Source: JBHHXR01 sp046757205 (GTDB lineage Bacteria; Pseudomonadota; Alphaproteobacteria; Rhodobacterales; Rhodobacteraceae). Taken from it: 16,614 bases of DNA. The translations under genes were made by a program, and so were the position numbers. This document shows, piece after piece, positions 1 to 7,832 of the stretch; positions within the stretch are counted from its first letter, which is position 1; each line of letters begins with the position of its first letter. The DNA lies in NCBI GenBank assembly GCA_046757205.1, contig JBHHXR010000049.1, positions 1 to 16,614 on the forward strand, in the 5' to 3' direction. The notes under the pieces are model-generated. The model made no database searches, was not told the DNA's origin, and saw only the letters and a list, made by a program, of their open reading frames with translations.

Positions 1-249
1 GGTCTTGATCGGACGGTTCCGTTATGCCCAAGCCGCCGACGCCGCCGCGCCGGGTTGGAATTGTTCCCGGTCGAGCGCGGTCGGTCGGCCAACTTCCGCC
101 AGAAACGCTTCGCCGAACGCGGCAGGACGGTCATGCAACACGCCGCCTCTGGCGATGACCTGCCGCGTGGTGCGCGATGCGACCTCGCGGGCCTGGCTGT
201 CCGACGGGCGCTGACGTCAGACACAATGAATCCCGCGGCGAGGTCACGG
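1..249. other. Unassigned sequence, possibly decayed coding DNA
   Basis: I see no intact gene here. The minus strand holds an open stretch of about 60 codons, roughly positions 216 down to 22, with GC-rich third positions. It reads like protein (for example RPAAFGEAFLAEVGRP) and ends at a TAA near position 22, but it has a stop immediately upstream and no start. It could be the broken tail of a minus-strand gene or chance openness in GC-rich DNA. I recognise no family. The neighbouring 250-615 segment is clearly degraded, which makes decay here plausible. Confidence 0.25.
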
Positions 250-615
250 TGGTTTGACGCTTCGCGGGCAGGCTATGCGTCCGCGCGCAGGCGGATGACA
301 TTTCGTCGAACGCGCACAGCCGGGCGGTTCGGCCGCGATTTCACGTCAGGACCGCCACCTTACCCGCCCTGCCGCGCAATCCCGGTGACCGGCGCGCTGT
401 TTCACACGCAGGGCGGGCTGCTGACCGACCGTGCCGCGCGCGTGGTGCGCGGGAACGAAGAGCCGTTGCCCAATCTTTTCGCCGGCGGCATCTCCGGCCC
501 TGCGAGGGGGGGAACCGTCCGGGAACGGCCTGCCGACAGCGGTCGTTCTCGGATTCCGTGCGGCGGGCGCGAGGCCGAGCACTTGCTATGGCGGTTGCGG
601 AAATGGCATGTTTGA
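250..615 (+). pseudogene. Remnant of an FAD-dependent dehydrogenase (FAD-binding 2 / flavocytochrome c type), C-terminal end
   Basis: From about position 331 frame 1 reads FGRDFTSGPPPYPPCRAI, then VTGALFHTQGGLLTD, then PLPNLFAGG. These match from memory the C-terminal FAD-binding region of fumarate-reductase/tricarballylate-dehydrogenase-like flavoproteins. After FAGG the usual GAARGVSGP block is partly lost. Around the G-run at 501-507 the homology moves to frame 2 (PSGNGLPTAVVLG), and near 555-575 it returns to frame 1 (GGREAEHLL). At least two frameshifts and a deletion therefore separate recognisable pieces. The N-terminal nucleotide-binding half is absent. Intact members are usually above 400 residues, so this is a non-functional fragment. 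The 5' limit is uncertain. The frame that continues from the remnant into the downstream phosphatase gene is accidental. Confidence 0.65.
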
Positions 616-883
616 AAGCGATGCCGCTGCGTGCTCCGACAAGCCGGGTCCCGATGACCCGTCCGGTTTCGCCCGGTTGTTGCGGAGCGCAATGGGGCGG
701 AGCCAAGTTGCTTGGCAGACAGCAGAAGCAGACGACGATGCGGCGGGATGCCGGCGAACGGGCGAAAGTCGGCGTGCGTCCGACAGTCGAGCGGATGCCT
801 GCGCCCGGACCGCCGCAGTGGGTGATCGCGCATCCGCGTCCAGTTTTTCACCGCGGCACGACGTTGCCGGAGCAGAGAGTGCA
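616..883. other. Spacer with no recognisable gene
   Basis: About 270 bases between the flavoprotein remnant and the phosphatase gene. Several frames stay open on both strands, but none gives a protein I recognise, and none has a convincing ribosome-binding site and start. It presumably contains the promoter of the phosphatase gene, but I could not pick out clear -35/-10 hexamers. It may be further decayed sequence. Confidence 0.4.
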
Positions 884-1657
884 ATGATCATGGAAGACCT
901 GTCGCAAAAGCTGGATTTCGCGCGCGCCGTTGCACAGGAGGCCGGCGCGCTGGCCCTGCGCATGCTGCGCGAGGCCGGGCCCGGCTTCACCAGCACCAAA
1001 GGGCATCAGGATTTCGTGACCGAGGCGGACGAAGCGGTCGAACATCTTATCCGCTCGCGCATTGAAGGCGCCTATCCGGGGGACGGCGTGCTTGGCGAGG
1101 AAGGCGGGCAGAGCGGCGGTGGATCCGGTGTTTGGGTGGTGGACCCGATCGACGGAACGGGCAATTACCTTCGCGGCCTGCCGGATTGGGGGATTTCGCT
1201 GGCCTATGTCGAGGGCGGGCAAATCCGGCTCGGGGTCCTGTGTTTTCCCGGCCACCGGGAAACCGCGTGGGCCATGCAGGGTGGTGGTGCCTGGTTGAAC
1301 GGTGAACCGATGAGGGTGTCGACGCGAACCGACCCCGACGAGGCGCTGGTGATCCTGGGCCGCTCGGAGCGGACCGGCCTCGACGGCTATCTCGTCGCCC
1401 TGCGCGAGGTCCTGCGGCGCGGCGCGGAATACCGGCGCCACGGAGCGGCGGCCTATGGCCTGTTTCTGGTGGCCTCGGGGCGGGCCGAGACGTATTTCGA
1501 AGCGCACGTCAATTGCTGGGACGTGTTCGGCGGCATGATCCTTGTCGAAGAGGCCGGCGGCAGCGTGCGGGCCGCGCCGGTTCCCGAAGCGCTGGTCGAG
1601 GGTACCGCCATCGAGGCTTCGAACGGCGTCATCACCGGCCTGCTGGCGGAAGGCTGA
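884..1657 (+). CDS. Inositol monophosphatase family protein
   Basis: A 257-residue, Mg-dependent phosphatase of the IMPase/SuhB/CysQ superfamily, the usual length for the family. The metal-binding motifs are in order: GEE at 71-73 (ligand E72), the DPIDGT motif at 87-92 (D87, I89, D90), and the WD motif with D213 followed by EEAGG. The segment after DPIDGT is GNYLRGLPDWGIS; the family usually has T-N-F, so GN is a mild variation. The substrate cannot be told from sequence: candidates are inositol-1-phosphate, histidinol phosphate, 3'-phosphoadenosine phosphates or fructose-1,6-bisphosphate. The ATG at 884 is chosen (weak GAGAG upstream); ATG at 890 is an equally possible start. The frame is open far upstream, but that part has no family similarity. 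It converges with the livF gene, stop to stop, with 33 bases between them, so it is probably transcribed alone. Confidence 0.88.
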   Translation: MIMEDLSQKLDFARAVAQEAGALALRMLREAGPGFTSTKGHQDFVTEADEAVEHLIRSRIEGAYPGDGVLGEEGGQSGGGSGVWVVDPIDGTGNYLRGLPDWGISLAYVEGGQIRLGVLCFPGHRETAWAMQGGGAWLNGEPMRVSTRTDPDEALVILGRSERTGLDGYLVALREVLRRGAEYRRHGAAAYGLFLVASGRAETYFEAHVNCWDVFGGMILVEEAGGSVRAAPVPEALVEGTAIEASNGVITGLLAEG

Positions 1658-1690
1658 ACGGCGCATTCCCTCCAAACCGGTGCGCCGTGG

Positions 1691-2386
1691 TTACACGCCG
1701 ACGTAGCGGTGAAACAGGCGCTTGTCGTCCTTCAGTCGGGCGACATCTTCGCAGAGCGCGATGCGGCCGTTCTCGACAAAGGCGACGCGGTCGGCGATGG
1801 TCATCACGGCATCGACCCGCTGTTCGACGAGAACGATGGCCGTGCCGCCGTTTTTCAACGACACGACGGTTTCGCGGATCATCGCGATCATCGTCGGTTG
1901 CAGGCCCTCGGTCGGCTCGTCGAGCAGAAGAAGCTTCGGCTCCAGGCATAGCGCGCGGGCGGTGGCGAGCATCTGCTGTTCACCGCCGGAAAGCGTGCCC
2001 GCGGGCTGGCGCAGCCGCTCGGCGAGGCGCGGGAACATCTCAAGCACCCGGGTGCGGGTTGAAGAACCCCTGCGCCGTGTCATCAGGCCGATTTCGAGGT
2101 TTTCCGCCACCGTCAGTTCCGAAAACAGACGACGGCCCTGGGGGATGTAACCGATGCCGAGACGGGGGATCCGATGCGCGGCAAGCCGGCTGATCTCTTG
2201 TCCGTCGAACCGGACCGAGCCGCCTGTGACCGGCACCAACCCCATGATCGCCTTCATGGTGGTGGTCTTGCCGGCGCCGTTGCGGCCCAACAGGCAGAGA
2301 ATTTCCCCGGCGCGCGCCTTGAACGCCATACCGCGCAGCACCTGCACGTTGCCGTAGCCGGCGTCTATTTTCTTCAGCTCCAGCAT
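1691..2386 (-). CDS. livF: Branched-chain amino acid-type ABC transporter ATP-binding protein LivF
   Basis: A 231-residue cytoplasmic ATPase that drives the HAAT-family importer encoded upstream. Visible motifs are Walker A GRNGAGKT (34-41), the Q-loop in YIPQGRRLF (about 80-88), signature LSGGEQQ (132-138), Walker B LLLLDEP (152-158) and the switch-histidine region, which reads LVEQRVDA. The YIPQGRRLFSELTVAENL stretch and short length are typical of LivF rather than LivG. LivF proteins commonly have EQ where other ABC ATPases have EH, so lack of the H-loop histidine is normal here. The ATG overlaps the livG stop (TGATG at 2388-2384), and a G-run just upstream serves as ribosome-binding site. 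It is the last gene of the operon; no clear terminator lies in the 33 bases before the convergent phosphatase gene. Confidence 0.93.
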   Translation of the reverse strand: MLELKKIDAGYGNVQVLRGMAFKARAGEILCLLGRNGAGKTTTMKAIMGLVPVTGGSVRFDGQEISRLAAHRIPRLGIGYIPQGRRLFSELTVAENLEIGLMTRRRGSSTRTRVLEMFPRLAERLRQPAGTLSGGEQQMLATARALCLEPKLLLLDEPTEGLQPTMIAMIRETVVSLKNGGTAIVLVEQRVDAVMTIADRVAFVENGRIALCEDVARLKDDKRLFHRYVGV

Positions 2387-3105
2387 CAGCCCCCCAGATA
2401 GGCCGCCTGTACGGCGGCGTTGGCCTGGATTTCCGGCGGCGGGCCCTCGGCGATCACCCGGCCCATGTCGAACACGGTGATGCGTTCGGCGAGCGCCATG
2501 ACGACGTTCATGTTGTGCTCGATCAGGAGGATCGTGGTTTGTTTCGCGGCCTCGCGTATGAGGTCGTTGAACTCCTCGATCTCGCCGTCGGCGAGGCCCT
2601 GGGTCGGCTCGTCGAGGATCAGCAGTTTCGGCTGCTGGCCGAGGCCCATGGCGATTTCCAGGAGGCGCTGGTGGCCATAGGCCAGATCTCCGGCCGTACG
2701 CTCGGCGAGACCGGCGAGGCCGACGCGGGCCAGTGCCGCGTCCACTTCGGCGTCGAGTTGCTCGATATGGCCGCCGAGGCGTCGCTGCACCGCCAGCGCG
2801 ACGTTTTCGCGGCAGGAGAGATTGCCGAAAACCGAAGTGATCTGGAAGGTGTAGGCCATGCCAAGCGCGATCCGCTTGTGGGCGGGCAGGCGGCTGATGT
2901 CCTCGCCGCGGAATTGCACGGTCCCGGCGCTGGCCTCGATGCGGCCGCAGATCATCGAGACGAAGGTTGTCTTGCCGGCGCCGTTCGGCCCGATCAACGC
3001 CCGGATTTCGCCCTCGGGCAGGTCGAAATCGACCTCCGACACGGCTGCAAGGCCGCCGAAGTTTCGGCTCAGGCCGCGGGTGGAAAGAAGGCTCACGGCA
3101 GCCAC
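2386..3105 (-). CDS. livG: Branched-chain amino acid-type ABC transporter ATP-binding protein LivG
   Basis: A 239-residue ATPase partner of LivF. Walker A is GPNGAGKT (39-46), the Q-loop glutamine is in YTFQ (85-88), the signature is LAYGHQ (141-146), Walker B is LLILDEP (161-167) and the switch histidine is in LLIEHNM. LivG proteins usually carry LSYGEQR-like signatures; here His145 replaces the acidic residue, a mild oddity. The start used is GTG at 3105, preceded by AAAAAGG at suitable spacing. The GTG at 3096, which overlaps the livM stop as GTGA, is a good alternative and would shorten the protein by three residues. With the 3105 start, the gene overlaps livM by 13 bases and is translationally coupled to it. 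Confidence 0.92.
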   Translation of the reverse strand: MAAVSLLSTRGLSRNFGGLAAVSEVDFDLPEGEIRALIGPNGAGKTTFVSMICGRIEASAGTVQFRGEDISRLPAHKRIALGMAYTFQITSVFGNLSCRENVALAVQRRLGGHIEQLDAEVDAALARVGLAGLAERTAGDLAYGHQRLLEIAMGLGQQPKLLILDEPTQGLADGEIEEFNDLIREAAKQTTILLIEHNMNVVMALAERITVFDMGRVIAEGPPPEIQANAAVQAAYLGG

Positions 3106-4028
3106 GGCAGAGCCTTTTTGCGCAGCTCTCCCATGATGCCGCTGCGCGCGAACAGCGTGAGCAGAACCAAAGCCGCGCCGGCGACCAGCATGTAGGCGTC
3201 GGTGAGGTCGGCGGCGTAGTCGATCAGGTAGAACATGAAAAGCGTGCCGACAAACGGGCCGAGCACGGTGCCGGCGCCGCCGAGAAGCACCCAGAGAAGC
3301 GGGAAGATGGAATACTGCACGGTTGTGAAACTGGCGCCGACATAGCCGAACAGGATGCCGTAAACGGCGCCCGCCATGCCCGCGATCCCGCCCGACAGCA
3401 CCACCGCCAGAAGCTTGTGGCGAAAGATGTCGTAGCCCAGCATGCGGGCGCGGTCCTCGTTCTCGCGGATGGCGATCAGAACGCGGCCGGTGGGCGAGCG
3501 GACGAACCAGAGCAGGAACAGCAAGACAGCGGCCATCAGCGCGAGCGCCGCGAAGTAGCGGACGTTCTGGTCGCTGAGGTCGAGCCCCGCCAGCCGGCGG
3601 GCGGACCGCTGTATTACAAAACCCTCGTCGCCGCGGGTGAATTCGTTGAAGTAGAGGACGGTCAGATAGCCGGCCTGCGAGAACATCAGCGTCACGATCA
3701 TGAAGGCGACGCCGGCGGTCCGCAACGCAAGAAAGCCGACGATCGCCGAAAGAGCCAGCGCGGCGAGGATGCCCAGCAGGAAGGCCGGGGCGACGGGCAG
3801 GCCGAGATGCCGCACGGCCAGCCCCATCCCGTAGAGTCCGGCACCGAAGAACATCGCGTGGCCGAGGCTCAGGAGGCCGGTGTATCCGAACAGCAGATTG
3901 TAGCCCATGGCGTAGGAGGCCAGCACCATGACGCGGGCCAGGTTGCCGTGGTGATAGGCCGGCAGCGCGTAGTTGAGCGCCGCCAGCAGCGCCAGCACCC
4001 CCAGATGCAGACCCAGCGCCCGGTTCAC
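3093..4028 (-). CDS. livM: Branched-chain amino acid-type ABC transporter permease LivM
   Basis: A 311-residue inner-membrane permease with about 8-10 hydrophobic segments. The family motif GLLSLGHAMFFGAGLYG is near residues 50-67, and the cytoplasmic coupling loop reads SPTGRVLIAIRENEDRARML, the part that contacts the ATPases. It pairs with LivH to form the transmembrane channel. The start is GTG, overlapping the livH stop as GTGA (4028-4025). The C-terminus runs 13 bases into livG. Length and hydrophobicity are normal for alphaproteobacterial LivM, which is shorter than the E. coli protein. Confidence 0.92.
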   Translation of the reverse strand: MNRALGLHLGVLALLAALNYALPAYHHGNLARVMVLASYAMGYNLLFGYTGLLSLGHAMFFGAGLYGMGLAVRHLGLPVAPAFLLGILAALALSAIVGFLALRTAGVAFMIVTLMFSQAGYLTVLYFNEFTRGDEGFVIQRSARRLAGLDLSDQNVRYFAALALMAAVLLFLLWFVRSPTGRVLIAIRENEDRARMLGYDIFRHKLLAVVLSGGIAGMAGAVYGILFGYVGASFTTVQYSIFPLLWVLLGGAGTVLGPFVGTLFMFYLIDYAADLTDAYMLVAGAALVLLTLFARSGIMGELRKKALPWLP

Positions 4029-4906
4029 TGCGCGCGCGCCCCGAACAGGCCGCCGGGACGGTAGACGAGCACCAGTGCGACCAGCAGCGTGGCGAGGATC
4101 TTCGCCAGCGTCGGCGAAAAGAAGACCGAGATGATGCCGTCGGACATGCCGATCAGGACGGCGGCGACGACGGTGCCGCGAAGCGAGCCCAGACCGCCTA
4201 TGATGACGACGATGAAGCTAAGCAGCAGCGGATCGCCGCCCATCAGGTAATGCGCCTGCTGGATCGGCACCACCAGCACGGCGCCGGTGGCGGCCAGCGC
4301 CGCGCCGATGCCGAACACCAGCGCGTAGACCTTTTCCACCGGGATGCCGAAGGCCTGCGCCGTCTCGCGGTCGAGCTGGGTGGCGCGCAGGATCAGCCCC
4401 AGCCGGGTGCGCGACATCACCTGCCAGACGCCCAGCATGAGTATGGCGGCGGCGGCCACGACAAACAGCTTGTAGGAGGAATATCCGAACCATGGGGTAT
4501 AGAAGCGGTGGTTGAACGGCGGCTCGACCGGCCGCGCATCGGGGCCGAATGTCATCAGCGCCAGTTGCTGGAGGATGTACAGAATGCCGATGGTGGCGAC
4601 GATGGTGCTTTCGGGGTCGTATTTCAGCCGTTTGAGAACCAGCCAGTCGAACCCGGCGGCGATGGCGCCGACGATCAGCGGCGCGATGACCAGTGCGGCG
4701 GCGAAACCGACTGCCGGGTGCCCGCCCAGCAGATGGGCGCAGAACCAGGCGATCACCGCGCCGAGCATGTAGAATTCGCCGTGCGCCACGTTGACCACGC
4801 GCATGACGCCGAAAACGAGGCTGAGGCCGAGCGCGGTCAGCGACAGCACGGCGGCCTGTACCAGGCCCTCCATCGAGGCGAGCAGAAGATAGGGGCCGAA
4901 ATCCAT
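4025..4906 (-). CDS. livH: Branched-chain amino acid-type ABC transporter permease LivH
   Basis: A 293-residue polytopic permease. The diagnostic NVAHGEFYMLGA motif is at about 39-50, the coupling loop reads RTRLGLILRATQLDRETA, and GGLGSLRGTVVAA lies near the C-terminal end. All three are hallmarks of LivH. The ATG at 4906 has no strong Shine-Dalgarno. Upstream lies a 119-base gap containing the long hairpin at 4952-5020, which separates it from the binding-protein gene. Translation may therefore be lower than for the binding protein, as is usual when binding protein must outnumber permease. Confidence 0.92.
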   Translation of the reverse strand: MDFGPYLLLASMEGLVQAAVLSLTALGLSLVFGVMRVVNVAHGEFYMLGAVIAWFCAHLLGGHPAVGFAAALVIAPLIVGAIAAGFDWLVLKRLKYDPESTIVATIGILYILQQLALMTFGPDARPVEPPFNHRFYTPWFGYSSYKLFVVAAAAILMLGVWQVMSRTRLGLILRATQLDRETAQAFGIPVEKVYALVFGIGAALAATGAVLVVPIQQAHYLMGGDPLLLSFIVVIIGGLGSLRGTVVAAVLIGMSDGIISVFFSPTLAKILATLLVALVLVYRPGGLFGARAQ

Positions 4907-4951
4907 GTCAGGGTTTGCCGGTCATGCTGCAGGTGGTTGGCGGGACAAAAA

Positions 4952-5020
4952 GCAACCGCCCCGGCCCTGCGCCGGGACCCCCGGCGTGGAAGAGGCCCCG
5001 GCGCAGTGCCGGGGCGGTGC
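4952..5020 (-). terminator. Long GC-rich hairpin between binding-protein and permease genes (attenuator/partial terminator)
   Basis: Arms at 4956-4976 and 4997-5017 pair over 21 positions with one mismatch; three more pairs outside a one-base bulge extend the stem. The loop is about 20 bases. It begins a few bases after the stop of the binding-protein gene. In the minus-strand direction it is followed by a TTTTT tract (4947-4951 read in reverse). This looks like a rho-independent terminator, but the permease genes follow in the same direction. It most likely attenuates or protects the binding-protein mRNA rather than ending the operon. The GC-rich palindrome also resembles extragenic palindromic repeats common in alphaproteobacteria; no second copy was seen in this window. 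Confidence 0.7.
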
Positions 5021-5024
5021 GTTG

Positions 5025-6311
5025 TCAGAACGGCTGTGTCGTGTAGTCCGTCTCGTCCGGATAGAGCGTGTCCTCGATCGACGTGGTATGCACCAGTTCA
5101 AGCCGCTTGTTCTGCACCTGCGTGATGTACTGGTGGCCGAACACCTGGTGCGTCTTGCCGTTGAACAGCTTGGCGCCCTGCGGGTGCTCGCGCGAGTGGG
5201 GCATGTCGGTCATCGCCTCGACCGCCTCGATCAGTTTGGCGCGGTCGCCCGGCCCCTGATAGCCGGAGGCTTCCATGCCCGCCTTGATGATGTGCAGCGT
5301 CTCCCAGCAGCCCCACATGTGAGCGTAGGTGGAGACGTCCTTGGGATCGGAGACCGACGCGCCGTTGTCGTCGACGCCGACGGCGGCGCGGAAGAACTTG
5401 TCGTGCTCGGACTGGTTTTTCTGGGCGTAGCGCGGGTTGCCCTCCCAGAAATAGGCGCCGTCGAGAAACTCAAGGCCCGGGCTGTTGATGTCCACCGCCT
5501 CCAGGCTGTCGATGAAGCCGAACAGCTCGGGCCGGTTGGGTCCGTAGAATTCGCCCATTTCCTTGACGAAGGTCAGCACCGCCGGTCCGACCATGACGTG
5601 GTAGATCACTTCCGTTTCGCGCGGGATTTTCGGGAAGTACTTGGTGAAGCTCGACTCGGTTGGCGGGATGGCGATCTTGGCGACGATCTCGCCGCCCTGG
5701 GCTTCCATCGCGGCCGAGAAATAATCACGGTGATCGTAACCGAAGGCGTAGTCGGGATAGATCATGGTGACCTTCTTGCCGAGATTGTCCGACACGAAAG
5801 GCGCCATCGCCTGGACCTGGCTTTTCACGTCCGTGATGCCGGGCTGCAGCGTGTAGCGATCGAGCATTCCGGACGCCACATGATGGCCTTCGGAGACCAC
5901 GAAGTAGGGAATTTTCAACTCGCCGGCGCGCGGCGAGGAACCGACGACGACATGGCTGAACAGGGTGCCGTAGGCGACGTCGCAGTTATGCTGGGTGGCG
6001 AATTTTTCCACCACTTCGGCGCCGCGCTTCGGGTCGGTGCCGTCATCTTCGGCGACGATTTCCAGGGGCCGGCCGTTGATGCCGCCACCGTCGTTGATGA
6101 GTTTCGCCGCCGCGGTCGTTGTGCGGTCGTACCAGCGGCCATAAGCGGCGCCGATGCCGGTGCGATGGACCTGGAAGCCGATCTTGATCGGAGCGGAACT
6201 CTGCGCCTGCGCGTAAGATACGAAACCGGGCATCGCAGCCACGCCGCCCACTGCCGCCATTCCCTTCAGCAAGGTGCGGCGCGACGGCACGATCAATGTT
6301 TTCTTGGTCAT
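5025..6311 (-). CDS. ABC transporter substrate-binding protein, type I periplasmic fold (Peripla_BP_6-like)
   Basis: A 428-residue periplasmic receptor of the Leu/Ile/Val-binding-protein fold. The N-terminus is a Tat-type signal: SRRTLLKG at 10-17, a hydrophobic stretch, then AQAQS, with cleavage probably near residues 36-38. The mature protein starts with PIKIGFQVHRTG, followed by AAKLINDGGGINGRPLEIV, the classic opening of this family. The substrate is not deducible; such proteins bind branched-chain amino acids, amides, urea or aromatic acids. The start is ATG at 6311 because an AGGAGG lies 7 bases upstream and the signal peptide begins there; the frame stays open further upstream but lacks family similarity. 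It leads the livHMGF operon and is probably the most highly expressed gene of the set because of the hairpin after it. Confidence 0.9.
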   Translation of the reverse strand: MTKKTLIVPSRRTLLKGMAAVGGVAAMPGFVSYAQAQSSAPIKIGFQVHRTGIGAAYGRWYDRTTTAAAKLINDGGGINGRPLEIVAEDDGTDPKRGAEVVEKFATQHNCDVAYGTLFSHVVVGSSPRAGELKIPYFVVSEGHHVASGMLDRYTLQPGITDVKSQVQAMAPFVSDNLGKKVTMIYPDYAFGYDHRDYFSAAMEAQGGEIVAKIAIPPTESSFTKYFPKIPRETEVIYHVMVGPAVLTFVKEMGEFYGPNRPELFGFIDSLEAVDINSPGLEFLDGAYFWEGNPRYAQKNQSEHDKFFRAAVGVDDNGASVSDPKDVSTYAHMWGCWETLHIIKAGMEASGYQGPGDRAKLIEAVEAMTDMPHSREHPQGAKLFNGKTHQVFGHQYITQVQNKRLELVHTTSIEDTLYPDETDYTTQPF

Positions 6312-6359
6312 TCTTCCCTCCTGTTGACTTGGCCTTCGAGTGGGCCGGTCTCCGTTCAG

Positions 6360-6386
6360 ATTGTATGTGTACAAGTGAATTGTCCA
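6360..6386 (-). promoter_or_regulatory. Candidate promoter with GntR-like operator for the Liv-type operon
   Basis: On the minus strand, TGGACA (6386-6381) and TACAAT (6365-6360) are 15 bases apart and resemble -35 and -10 hexamers, about 50-75 bases upstream of the binding-protein start. Overlapping the -10 is a perfect palindrome, TTGTA-N4-TACAA (6361-6374). Its form resembles operators of FadR-subfamily GntR repressors, which often control transport and catabolic operons. Spacing is shorter than the ideal 17. No GntR gene is in the window, so the regulator is inferred only from the site. Confidence 0.45.
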
Positions 6387-6399
6387 GTTTTTTCCACCG

Positions 6400-7773
6400 C
6401 TACGCGCCGACCGGGGAAGCCAGAATCCAGAGCCCGAACAGCGTGTAGAGGACCATGAAGGCGACGACGGGTATCTGGCTGACGAGCGTCGCGCGCCGGT
6501 CACGAAATATCTCCAGCGCGATTGCGTGGGCCAGCAGCACCGCGACAACGTGACCGATGACGATGGCCCCGGCCTGGGCCAGCCAGATCGCCTCGGCGCT
6601 TGCGCGGGTGTTGAAAAAGCCCGTGGTCACGTAGAAATTCCCGAGGCCCAGAAAATCGGCGCCGCTGCCGAACGGGTCCGTGGCGGCGGCGAGCGCATAC
6701 TGGCCGTTGACCATCACCGTCGTCAGAAAATGCGCGAAATGGTAGCCGAGCGCGATGGGCAGGATAGCGAAGACAAGGCGGCCCAGCGCCTGTTCGAACG
6801 TCGCGGTGCGCCGTGCCAGCAGCAGGCCGACCCACGTGGCGGACGAGAATACGGCGATCAGGCCCGTGGCAAAACCGAAAAGGCCGAGCGAATTCGGTAC
6901 CATGACCGCCGAGCGGCCGGGAAACGCCAGCGGGTTGACGCCGATGCGGGCCAGCCACCAGAAGGTTTCATTCAGCCCGTCGAAAGAGCCGGTGGCCAGA
7001 ATGGTGAGGACGAGGCATGTGCCCGAAAGCGGCAGCGCAGCCGCGTCGGTAAGCCGGGCGCCCGGCATTCGGACAAACCCCTTCGAGACGGAGCAGAAGG
7101 GCGACAGCTTCGACAGCCAGGAAAAGTAAACCGTGAAGCACTCGCCCCGCCGGAGCCATTCGACACCGAAAAGCCCGGTCAGCGCGAATTGCAGAACGAA
7201 GTATTCGGCGACGATCCAGACCAGCCGGCGCGGATCGTCCGGCGCCGGATCGGCCAGCATCAGGAAAGCGAAAACGACGAACCCCGCGAGCGCCGGCCAG
7301 TAGCCGAGGCGGCGCGCCGAATAGGGCGCCGGGCCCGCCCCGAATACGAGCCGATGCAGGCCCGTCCACGGGTTCACCCATGCCCACAGGTCGCCGAAAA
7401 CCGCCTGTGCGAACGGCATGCCGATCCACCACAATGTCCAGACCGCCAAGGGAAGCGGGTTTCTCAGCGGATCGGAAGGGCCGGCGGCACCTGCAACGAG
7501 CAGCAGGCAAAGCACGAGGAAACCGGCAAGGCTTGTGGCGTGGCGGAGTGTCCGGACGCCTTGCCCGGCGTTGCCTGGCGCCCGGAATATCGTGGCGATC
7601 CAGCGGTCCGGCGTGAAGAAAAGCGCAACCACCGTCAGCGCCACGGCGGTGACGCCGGCGGTGATGTATACATCCGTCGGCATCAGCCCGACGAACACCC
7701 GTTCCGAGACATGCGCGGCCGCGGGCGCGCCAAGGGCTGTCAGTGCGAGGGCGAGGCGGAAAATCCCGGACAT
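6400..7773 (-). CDS. Polytopic membrane protein of unknown function
   Basis: A 457-residue protein with a hydrophobic signal-like N-terminus ending in APAAAHVS and about ten or more further hydrophobic segments. Polar motifs worth noting are DLWAWVNPWTGL, VEWLRRGECFTVYFSWLSKLSPF and LPIALGYHFAHF. The two tryptophan-rich motifs recall a group of bacterial membrane proteins sometimes labelled fenitrothion hydrolase in actinobacteria; that is a memory-based resemblance, and no catalytic function is claimed. Conserved polar residues (C and H within helices) suggest a transporter or redox protein. ATG at 7773 is chosen because it puts the signal sequence first; ATG at 7806 is possible, and neither has a strong Shine-Dalgarno. 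It follows pncA by 59 bases on the same strand and is probably cotranscribed with it. Confidence 0.75.
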   Translation of the reverse strand: MSGIFRLALALTALGAPAAAHVSERVFVGLMPTDVYITAGVTAVALTVVALFFTPDRWIATIFRAPGNAGQGVRTLRHATSLAGFLVLCLLLVAGAAGPSDPLRNPLPLAVWTLWWIGMPFAQAVFGDLWAWVNPWTGLHRLVFGAGPAPYSARRLGYWPALAGFVVFAFLMLADPAPDDPRRLVWIVAEYFVLQFALTGLFGVEWLRRGECFTVYFSWLSKLSPFCSVSKGFVRMPGARLTDAAALPLSGTCLVLTILATGSFDGLNETFWWLARIGVNPLAFPGRSAVMVPNSLGLFGFATGLIAVFSSATWVGLLLARRTATFEQALGRLVFAILPIALGYHFAHFLTTVMVNGQYALAAATDPFGSGADFLGLGNFYVTTGFFNTRASAEAIWLAQAGAIVIGHVVAVLLAHAIALEIFRDRRATLVSQIPVVAFMVLYTLFGLWILASPVGA

Positions 7774-7832
7774 GGCCGCGAGACTGCCCGAGCAGCCTGC
7801 GGTCATGCAAGTGGCACGGAGACCGGCGAGGC

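Noticed and set aside
431..883. N-terminal extension of the phosphatase by the continuous upstream frame
   Set aside because: That part has no IMPase similarity, overlaps the flavoprotein remnant, and would make the enzyme far longer than its family.
4907..4925. Five-codon ORF ending one base before the livH start on the minus strand
   Set aside because: No Shine-Dalgarno and too short to separate from chance.
2967..6458. Long plus-strand open frames opposite the Liv genes (for example 2967-4064 and 4905-6458)
   Set aside because: They lie antisense to genes with clear family motifs; their compositions are biased (Arg/Gly/His/Gln-rich) as expected of shadow frames in high-GC DNA.
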